Positions 5,219-10,772 of a stretch of 10,772 bases of DNA are shown here, one piece after another. The position numbers were made by a program, and so were the translations under genes. Source of the DNA: an uncultured Clostridia bacterium (GTDB lineage Bacteria; Bacillota; Clostridia; Oscillospirales; Oscillospiraceae); assembly GCA_932222125.1 (NCBI GenBank), contig CAKNZJ010000112.1, positions 1 through 10,772 of the forward strand, given 5' to 3'. Position 1 is the first letter of the stretch, and each line of letters begins with the position of its first letter. The notes beneath the pieces were generated by a model that saw only the letters and a program-made list of their open reading frames with translations, was not told where the DNA came from and did no database searches.

Positions 5219-6865
5219 ATGAAGCAGACCGCTGAACAGGTATGGAATACCTGCGGTTATGTACGTCTGTCCCGCGAGGACGGGGACAAAGACGAAAGCA
5301 ACAGCATCACGGGACAGAAGGACCTGATCCGTGATTATTTGTCGCACTGCCCGGAACTGCGGGAGTGCGGCATCAAAGTGGATGACGGCTATACCGGCTC
5401 CAATTTTGACCGTCCGGCCTTCCAGGAAATGATGGCCGAGGTCAAGGCTGGCAAGATCAATTGCATCGTGGTCAAGGATTTATCCCGTTTTGGCCGCAAC
5501 CACTTGGGCGTGGGGGAATATCTGGAACAGTTATTTCCCTTCCTGGGTGTGCGGTTTATTGCGATCAACGACCACTATGACAGCCTGCACAGCAATGTGG
5601 AATCGGACGAGCTGGTGATCCCCTTCAAAAACCTCATCAACGAGGCATATTGCCGGGATACCTCGGTGAAAACACGGAGCCAGCTTGAAATCAAACGCCA
5701 GCGCGGGGATTTCATTGGCTCTTTTGCTGTTTTTGGCTACCGAAAGGACCCGGCGGACCATCACCGCCTGCTGGTAGACGATTACGCTGCTGATGTGGTG
5801 CGGGACATTTTCAAGTGGAAATTAGAGGGCGTCAGCGCGGGCGATATTGCCGACCGTCTGACCAAAGACGGCATCCCGACACCGCTGGACTACAAGCGTT
5901 CCCAGGGGATGCGCTACTCTACCAGATTCCGTGTAAAAGAGGAATCCGTCTGGAGCGCCGGAATGGTGCTACGGATTCTCAAAAATCCGGTCTATATCGG
6001 AGTGCTGGAGCAGGGGCGCGTGACCACGCCCAGCTATAAGGTCAAGCGGCTGGTCACAAAGCCCCGCGAGGAATGGGCAATCGTTGAGAACTGCCATGAG
6101 CCGATCATTGACCGCTACGATTTTGAGAGCGTCCAGAAGGTGCTTGCCCTGGATACCCGCACCAGCGTCAGCGGCAAGGCGGTGGAGTTGTTCTCCGGAA
6201 TGGTCTGCTGTGGTGAGTGCGGCAGCTCCATGATACGAAAGACCGTCCCCTCCGGCAAGAAACGGTATGTGTACTACATCTGCGCCGCCCACAAGAACGA
6301 AAAGACCTGCTCCGCCCACTCCCTGCGGATTGAGGCGCTGGACGAAATCGTTCTGACGGCGCTGAAAAAGCACATCCGGGATGTGATCGACCTCTCCGAC
6401 CTGCTGGAAATGACCGACACCGCCCGATTACAGCAGGCCAGCGTGAAGAAGCTGCAAGAACGACTGGCGAAGAAGCAGGAGGAAATTGACCGCAATCAAG
6501 CCCTCCTGCGCTCCTTGTATGAAAGCCTCGCGGACGGCGTGATTGACCGGGAGGAATACCAAGGCTTGAAAAAGACCTATTCCCGCCGCCGTGCCGAAGC
6601 GGAGGAACAGGCCGAAACCATTCAAGGGGAAATTGACCAGGAAATGGGCAGCTTCAGCCAGAACCGGGAGTGGATGGAGCAATTCCGCAAGCACCAGGAT
6701 ATTACCAAGCTGGACCGCACCATTGTTGTAACCTTGATTGAGCGTGTCATGGTCTACCGTGACCGCCGGGTGGAAATCGTTTACCGCTGGCACAATGAAT
6801 TTCGGTGGCTGATGGATTTGCTCTTGCAGGCCCAAGGGCTGCTCCTCGGAAGGGAGGCGGTCTGA
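5219..6865 (+). CDS. Large serine recombinase 1 of a tandem trio
   Basis: This 548-aa protein is a large serine recombinase (integrase/excisionase family that joins attachment sites through a 5'-phosphoserine link). The N-terminal resolvase domain has CGYVRLSRED with the presumed nucleophile Ser18, DDGYTGSNFDRP, and VVKDLSRFGRN (84-94). A recombinase (DNA-binding) domain follows, with the DPADHHRLLVDDYAADVVR and DRLTKDGIPTPLDYK motifs. A zinc ribbon at about 325-370 has CGEC (331-334) and a distal Cys/His set, then comes a coiled-coil-rich region (about 405-490) and a DUF4368-like tail ending in REAV. The start is set by AAGGAG at 5205-5210. All key residues are present, so it should be active. 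The following recombinase starts one base after its stop. Confidence 0.93.
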   Translation: MKQTAEQVWNTCGYVRLSREDGDKDESNSITGQKDLIRDYLSHCPELRECGIKVDDGYTGSNFDRPAFQEMMAEVKAGKINCIVVKDLSRFGRNHLGVGEYLEQLFPFLGVRFIAINDHYDSLHSNVESDELVIPFKNLINEAYCRDTSVKTRSQLEIKRQRGDFIGSFAVFGYRKDPADHHRLLVDDYAADVVRDIFKWKLEGVSAGDIADRLTKDGIPTPLDYKRSQGMRYSTRFRVKEESVWSAGMVLRILKNPVYIGVLEQGRVTTPSYKVKRLVTKPREEWAIVENCHEPIIDRYDFESVQKVLALDTRTSVSGKAVELFSGMVCCGECGSSMIRKTVPSGKKRYVYYICAAHKNEKTCSAHSLRIEALDEIVLTALKKHIRDVIDLSDLLEMTDTARLQQASVKKLQERLAKKQEEIDRNQALLRSLYESLADGVIDREEYQGLKKTYSRRRAEAEEQAETIQGEIDQEMGSFSQNREWMEQFRKHQDITKLDRTIVVTLIERVMVYRDRRVEIVYRWHNEFRWLMDLLLQAQGLLLGREAV

Positions 6866-6866
6866 G

Positions 6867-8570
6867 ATGGCAAGGCCGAAACGCAAGGTCAATCCCATTC
6901 TGCCGGTAGCCGCCCCCGCAGAACCCGTCCAGCGTATTTATCAGGTGGGCGGCTATGTCCGGCTGTCTATGGAGGACAGCGGCAAGCCGGGGACCGACAC
7001 CATGGAAACCCAGCGGGAATTGATTGAAAATTATATCGAAAGTCAGCCCGATATGCGGCTTTTTGATCTCTATTGTGACAACGGACGGACGGGAACAAAT
7101 TTTGACCGCCCGGAATTTGAGCGCATGATGGAGGATGTGCGCTCCCGAAAAGTGGACTGCATCGTGGTCAAGGATTTATCCAGATTTGGCCGCAATTATC
7201 GGGAGACCGGAAACTATCTGGAGGGGATTTTTCCGCTCCTGGGGATTCGGTTTATCGCAGTCAACGATCATTTTGACACGCTGACCGCCGAACGCACTCA
7301 GGACGGCTATATCGTGCCGCTGAAAAATATTATGAACGCGGTTTACAGCAAGGATATATCCAGAAAGATACTTCCTGCTTTGACTACCAAGCGGCAGAAC
7401 GGAGAATTTATCGGCTCATGGGCGGCATACGGCTATCAAAAATGCGCTGATGATTGCCACCGAATTGAGCCGGACGAGGAAACCGCGCCGGTAGTGCGGG
7501 ATATGTTTCAGTGGCGGCTTTCCGGCTTGAGCTACCAAAACATCGCCCGGAAGCTGAATGAGCGGGGCATCCCCGCCCCTGCCCGTTACCTTTACTTGAA
7601 AGGCTGCACAAAGTCGGAAAGCTATGCCAACTCTATATGGACCGTTGAGGCAGTTAAAAAGATACTGAATAATGAGGTCTATTTGGGCCACATGGTGCAG
7701 GGCCGCAAACGCTCCGGGTTCTCCGAGGGAAAGAAGCCCTACCGGGTGCCGGAATCCGAGTGGATCATCGTCCGCAATACCCACGAACCGTTAATAGACG
7801 AGGACACATTTCGCGCGGTTCAGCGGATGGCGAAGGAGGCCAACAGCGCCTATCAGGAGCGGTTAGGGCGGCATGACGGGCTGGGGACAATCCCCAACAT
7901 CCTCCGAGGGCTGGTCTACTGCGCGGACTGCAAAAAAACCATGACGCGGTACAAAAATGTAACGAATAAAGGGAGAAACCTCTTTTATAATTACATTTGC
8001 CGGACCCATGCCAGCAATCCCGCCTCCTGCCCGAAGAAGAATCTCCACGAAAGGGAATTGAAGGAAATTCTTTGGGACACTTTACGGCGGGAGATCGCTC
8101 TGGCTGAAAATCTGGACAAGCTGGCGCGGCAGTACAGCCAGTCGGCAAAGGCTGTCAGCCAGGAGGCCGCTGTGAAGCGGGAGATCACTACCGTGAAGCA
8201 GAGCCTCGAACGTGCTAAAATGCTCTACGACAGCTTGTATCAGAACTACGCCGACAAGCTGATGACCGAGCGGGAATACACGGAAATGAAGGAGCGATAC
8301 CGCTCCGACATGGAACGTGCCCAGGCTTGCTTGGAGACGCTGGAACAGCAGCAGAAGGACGCCCGCCGCCAGACGGTGGAAAATCCCTGGCTCACCGCCT
8401 GCGGCCAGTACCGGCAGGAAACCGAGCTGACAGAGGCTATGGCCCATGCGCTGATTGAGCGAGTGGAGGTTGACGCAGAGAACCATGTGAGTATCACCCT
8501 GCGCTATCGTGACGAGTACCGCGCCCTGCTCCAGCTCTTGGAAACCGAGAGAGAGGCGGTGTCGGCATGA
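6867..8570 (+). CDS. Large serine recombinase 2 of a tandem trio
   Basis: At 567 aa this is the longest of the three, because of a 20-residue basic and proline-rich N-terminal extension (MARPKRKVNPILPVAAPAEP) before the catalytic core. Ser34 in GGYVRLSMED is the presumed nucleophile; DNGRTGTNFDRP and VVKDLSRFGRN (100-110) complete the site. The recombinase domain contains RKLNERGIPAPARYL, and the zinc ribbon begins at C352-x2-C355 with a distal YICRTHASNPASC. A coiled coil (about 425-520) and a DUF4368-like end (VSITLRYRDEYRAL) follow. The ATG at 6867 is one base after the preceding stop and uses GGGAGG (6852-6857), which is encoded in the last codons of recombinase 1. It is clearly diverged from its two neighbours, so it is not a recent duplicate. 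Confidence 0.93.
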   Translation: MARPKRKVNPILPVAAPAEPVQRIYQVGGYVRLSMEDSGKPGTDTMETQRELIENYIESQPDMRLFDLYCDNGRTGTNFDRPEFERMMEDVRSRKVDCIVVKDLSRFGRNYRETGNYLEGIFPLLGIRFIAVNDHFDTLTAERTQDGYIVPLKNIMNAVYSKDISRKILPALTTKRQNGEFIGSWAAYGYQKCADDCHRIEPDEETAPVVRDMFQWRLSGLSYQNIARKLNERGIPAPARYLYLKGCTKSESYANSIWTVEAVKKILNNEVYLGHMVQGRKRSGFSEGKKPYRVPESEWIIVRNTHEPLIDEDTFRAVQRMAKEANSAYQERLGRHDGLGTIPNILRGLVYCADCKKTMTRYKNVTNKGRNLFYNYICRTHASNPASCPKKNLHERELKEILWDTLRREIALAENLDKLARQYSQSAKAVSQEAAVKREITTVKQSLERAKMLYDSLYQNYADKLMTEREYTEMKERYRSDMERAQACLETLEQQQKDARRQTVENPWLTACGQYRQETELTEAMAHALIERVEVDAENHVSITLRYRDEYRALLQLLETEREAVSA

Positions 8571-10177
8571 TCGCTGTCACCGCGAAATATATCCGGCTGT
8601 CCTCCGAGGACGATGATTTGGATAAGGGCGGAAAGGTGGAATCCAACAGCGTCACGAACCAGCGCAATTTGCTGGATGCCTTTATCAGCCGCACCCCGGA
8701 ACTGGCCGGCACCACCGTGATCGAGTTCTGTGACGATGGATGGAGCGGCAAAAACTTTGAGCGTCCCGCCGTCAAGGAATTGATTGAACAGGCAAAGCAG
8801 GGGAAAATCCAGTGCATCATTGTCAAGGATTTATCTCGTTTTGGCCGTAACTACTTGACCGTAGGCAATTACATTTCCTGCGTGTTTCCCTTCCTGGGTG
8901 TGCGCTTCATCGCCGTCAACGATGGCTTTGACAGCATCCGCCCCGCTGATGTGGACAGCCTGGAAACCTCCTTCAAGAACCTTCTGTACGATCTTTACAG
9001 CAGGGACCTGTCCCGAAAGGTGCGAAGTACGAAGAAGTTCCGCGCCCAGCGGGGGGACTTTCTCTCACCATTCGCGCCCTACGGCTACATCAAGGACCCG
9101 GCTGACAGGAAACGCCTGATGATTGACCCGGATGCGGCGGAGACAGTGCGGCGTATCTTCCTGCTGGTGACAGAAGGAATGGGGACGAACCAGATTGCGG
9201 CTATGCTGAATCGTGAAGCTGTGCCGACACCCATGCTTTACAAGCGGGCGGCTGGCTGTTCCCGTACCAGATGGCCCAGCATTTATGAGGATAACTTCTG
9301 GACAGATAAAACCGTATCAAAAATTATCCGGGACGAACGCTATATCGGGAAGAATATTTTCGGAAAGCGGATGCGGGATGTAGTGGGCAGCACGCACACG
9401 GTCAAGATGAACCGTGCGGACTGGATCACCGTGGAGGGAACCCATGAGGGCATTGTGACGCGAGAAGAATTTGACCGGGCACAGAAGATGATCCGGGCTT
9501 TTATGGAGCGTGACGGCTGGGAAAAGCATGACTGGCCCCTGCGCGGCAAGGTCCGCTGCGGTGTCTGCGGCCACGCAATGTCCTATAACATCGGAAAGCA
9601 GATGTACTTTTACTGCCGTACTCCCCGCGTAAACGACATTTATACCTGCGCAGGGCGAACGCCAGAGCATGACATTCTGGATGTTGTTTCGGAGGGGCTT
9701 CGCGCCCAGGCGTTGATGGCGGTACGTCTGCACCGGTTATGGGAGGAACAGCACCGGGAGCGGAAAAAGGACGCCGCTGCTATGGCAAAATCGCTGTCAG
9801 GGCTGCGGGAAACGCACCAGCGGCTTTGTCAGCAGATCAGCGGAATGTATGAATCATTTGCCCTGGGGGAGATCAATAAAGCAGAGTACCTTGCAACGAA
9901 AGCCGCCGCTGTCCGGCAGAGGGATACCGTTGCCGCCCGGATTGCCGAAGTGGAGGCCGCTCTGGAGAACATGGGCGAGGACGGTGGCTTGCAGAACAGC
10001 TTTGTTTCCACCTTTGAAAAGTACACAGAGGTCGAGGAAATCACCAACGAAATCGTGACGGAGGTTTTGCAGGAAATCCGCATTTATCCCGATGAACGCT
10101 TTGAAATCGTCTGGAATTTCCGCGACGAATTGGAAAAGCTGATGCTTGAAGTGGGCGACCAACAGGACAGCGAATAG
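8567..10177 (+). CDS. Large serine recombinase 3 of a tandem trio
   Basis: This 536-aa protein starts with the shortest N-terminus, with Ser12 of AKYIRLSSED as presumed nucleophile. DDGWSGKNFERP and VKDLSRFGRN (86-95) complete the resolvase site. The recombinase domain contains DPADRKRLMIDPDAAETVRR and AMLNREAVPTPMLYKR. The zinc ribbon has C331-x2-C334 and YFYCRTPRVNDIYTC. A coiled coil (about 390-475) and a DUF4368-like tail (IRIYPDERFEIVWNFRDELEKL) end the protein. The ATG overlaps the previous stop (ATGA, 8567-8570), with AGAGAGG at 8550-8556 as a moderate ribosome binding site, so translation is probably coupled. All catalytic residues look intact. A 12-bp perfect hairpin lies 14 nt after the stop. 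Confidence 0.93.
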   Translation: MIAVTAKYIRLSSEDDDLDKGGKVESNSVTNQRNLLDAFISRTPELAGTTVIEFCDDGWSGKNFERPAVKELIEQAKQGKIQCIIVKDLSRFGRNYLTVGNYISCVFPFLGVRFIAVNDGFDSIRPADVDSLETSFKNLLYDLYSRDLSRKVRSTKKFRAQRGDFLSPFAPYGYIKDPADRKRLMIDPDAAETVRRIFLLVTEGMGTNQIAAMLNREAVPTPMLYKRAAGCSRTRWPSIYEDNFWTDKTVSKIIRDERYIGKNIFGKRMRDVVGSTHTVKMNRADWITVEGTHEGIVTREEFDRAQKMIRAFMERDGWEKHDWPLRGKVRCGVCGHAMSYNIGKQMYFYCRTPRVNDIYTCAGRTPEHDILDVVSEGLRAQALMAVRLHRLWEEQHRERKKDAAAMAKSLSGLRETHQRLCQQISGMYESFALGEINKAEYLATKAAAVRQRDTVAARIAEVEAALENMGEDGGLQNSFVSTFEKYTEVEEITNEIVTEVLQEIRIYPDERFEIVWNFRDELEKLMLEVGDQQDSE

Positions 10178-10190
10178 CACCGCAAAACGG

Positions 10191-10226
10191 GGGATTCTCC
10201 ACTCAGGGACTTGGGTGGAGAATCCC
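10191..10226 (+). repeat. 12-bp perfect inverted repeat after the recombinase operon
   Basis: GGGATTCTCCAC at 10191-10202 is perfectly inverted as GTGGAGAATCCC at 10215-10226, and two further pairs close the stem around an 8-nt loop. No T-run follows (TCAATCTATACG), so it is not a typical intrinsic terminator. It could be a weak terminator or processing site between recombinase 3 and the next gene, or a binding site. Confidence 0.6.
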
Positions 10227-10263
10227 TCAATCTATACGCAAATGAAATAATCGGAGGAATACG

Positions 10264-10584
10264 ATGGATATTAGATTTGATGATACGATAACGGCTGATT
10301 ATCAGGATCGGGTTTGCAGTATATTGGCGTCACTCTGCCTGATGACGGACGCACGGAAACACATGGGGGACTGCAACGGCAATCTCCGGTGGGTGTATCA
10401 ACGCGAGATGCGGTATCATTACAGACGGGCGGTGCTGGATGCCCTCCGGCTGCTGGGGATTCTGATTCACGATACCAGCATCACCACCAACGCGAACCTG
10501 GATCGCCTTTGTGAGAAAGGCCACGCTGCGTTGGAAGAATTGATTGAAAAGTACCTTTATTGCTTCGATACTGAGGTCGAGTAG
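10264..10584 (+). CDS. Unrecognised 106-aa protein downstream of the recombinases
   Basis: An ATG at 10264 is preceded by a consensus GGAGGA (10253-10258) at 5-nt spacing, giving a 106-aa protein that ends at TAG 10582. The middle is basic and helical (LRWVYQREMRYHYRRAVLDALRLLGILI), and the C-terminus is acidic (EELIEKYLYCFDTEVE). There are no membrane segments or signal peptide, and four cysteines are scattered without a metal-site pattern. I do not recognise the family. It lies 86 nt after the third recombinase, with a hairpin between, and is the last gene before the broken recombinase. Small genes beside integrases often assist or direct recombination, so that role is possible by position only. 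Confidence 0.7.
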   Translation: MDIRFDDTITADYQDRVCSILASLCLMTDARKHMGDCNGNLRWVYQREMRYHYRRAVLDALRLLGILIHDTSITTNANLDRLCEKGHAALEELIEKYLYCFDTEVE

Positions 10585-10686
10585 CCCCTTGATTGGGCAA
10601 AGCCAGCGATATTCGGAGTTTGCTTCTTCTTTTCGACGTTATTCACAATTTGTTTACAAAATTTCTTTAGACCCTGCTTGACATTA
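10585..10686. other. A+T-rich terminal segment, probable right end of the element
   Basis: About 100 nt between the 106-aa protein and the recombinase fragment are T-rich on the + strand and contain no gene. The change from this A+T-rich DNA to recombinase coding sequence near 10687 suggests that the junction of the element with flanking DNA lies here. An 11-nt stretch at 10678-10688 resembles 5111-5121 (10 of 11 bases), but its meaning is unclear. Confidence 0.4.
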
Positions 10687-10772
10687 GCGGATGAGGCGGT
10701 GAGCGGCACGAAAACGGACAAGCGGGAGGACTTCAACCGTCTTCTGGCCGACTGTCGGAAGGGCAAAATCGA
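10687..10772 (+). pseudogene. Interior fragment of a different serine recombinase (5'-truncated, continues off window)
   Basis: From 10687 the + strand reads ADEAVSGTKTDKREDF and then NRLLADCRKGKI, running off the window. This is the (Y)ADExxSGTxTxKRxxFNRLLxDCxxGKID block found about 50-65 residues into the catalytic domain of many Firmicute serine recombinases. The upstream frame (10585-10686) is open but encodes a Phe/Cys-rich stretch unrelated to the expected beta-strand and nucleophile segment, and no start with a ribosome binding site exists. The N-terminal part, including the catalytic serine, is therefore missing, so the gene is broken at least here. The wording of this block differs from all three recombinases upstream, so it is from another family member. 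Whether the 3' part is complete cannot be seen. Confidence 0.75.

Larger units (their letters stand above)
1760..10686 (+). mobile_element. Putative integrative element (or its integration end) with a serine recombinase trio
   Basis: The span holds a short DeoR-type regulator, two ParB-like proteins, a DUF6870-like protein and three large serine recombinases, all co-oriented. It lies between a chromosomal-looking FliB gene with its terminator and a truncated recombinase. These families are typical of Clostridial integrative and conjugative elements. No relaxase, coupling protein, secretion, replication or cargo gene is visible, so this is either a compact element mobilised by others, an internally deleted remnant, or one end of a rearranged element. 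The right limit (about 10687) is supported by the broken recombinase. The left limit is uncertain within 1617-1981, and no matching attachment-site repeat was identified. Confidence 0.45.

Noticed and set aside
1982..10584. CRISPR array, tRNA or rRNA genes, and insertion sequence transposase
   Set aside because: No regularly spaced repeats, no tRNA-like or rRNA-like segment and no DDE transposase motif could be seen on either strand of the window.
10557..10766. 69-codon - strand frame with a Lys-rich C-terminus
   Set aside because: It is antisense to the recombinase fragment and to the end of the 106-aa gene, and its N-terminal part is only the reverse of recombinase coding DNA.
10582..10772. 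Fusion of the 106-aa protein to the recombinase fragment by readthrough of the TAG
   Set aside because: The frames do match and stay open, but the joining stretch is a Phe/Cys-rich sequence with no protein-like character and there is no sign of a readthrough signal. The shared frame is probably chance.

Overview
The window looks like a gut-type Firmicute of the class Clostridia (Oscillospiraceae/Ruminococcaceae-like). This is inferred from moderately G+C-rich coding DNA, strong GGAGG-type ribosome binding sites, a FliB-family protein, and accessory families (ParB-like, DUF6551-like, DUF6870-like, large serine recombinases with DUF4368-type tails) typical of integrative elements in that group. 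All supported genes lie on the + strand. No database search was possible, so family names rest on recognised motifs.

Layout. (1) Positions 1-1620 look chromosomal: the 3' end of an unrecognised gene, a perfect GC-rich hairpin, a FliB-like flagellin lysine N-methylase, and a canonical terminator. (2) Positions 1617-1981 are A+T-rich and have no credible gene. They hold a second terminator-like hairpin and, directly after its T-run, a long hairpin with 26-nt arms whose mismatches are almost all G-U pairs on the + strand. (3) Positions 1982-2415 hold a 39-codon leader ORF that overlaps, by ATGA, a 105-aa DeoR-type HTH regulator. (4) Positions 2416-3021 have no convincing gene but several inverted repeats. 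(5) Positions 3022-5088 hold a ParB-like protein (probable TTG start), a second ParB/DUF6551-like protein overlapping it, and a small DUF6870-like protein. (6) Positions 5089-5218 contain inverted repeats, one of which could bury the ribosome binding site of the next gene. (7) Positions 5219-10177 hold three tandem large serine recombinases, nearly abutting or overlapping, each with an intact catalytic serine, resolvase core and zinc ribbon. (8) A 12-bp perfect hairpin and a 106-aa unknown protein follow. (9) From about 10687 the sequence encodes the interior of a different serine recombinase that has lost its N-terminal, serine-bearing part, and it runs off the window.

Interpretation (inference). 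Roughly 1.76-10.69 kb reads as the regulatory, partition-like and integration end of an integrative element, or a compact or internally deleted element, lying downstream of a chromosomal FliB gene and abutting a broken recombinase from another element. No relaxase, coupling protein, type IV secretion gene, replication gene or cargo gene is visible. The HTH regulator and its leader probably control the left module. The three recombinases are probably co-translated and perform integration and excision. The 106-aa protein is a positional candidate for an accessory factor. The least explained parts are the G-U-compensated hairpin at 1760-1821, the structured region at 2790-2980, the hairpin over the recombinase ribosome binding site, and the truncated recombinase at the right edge.
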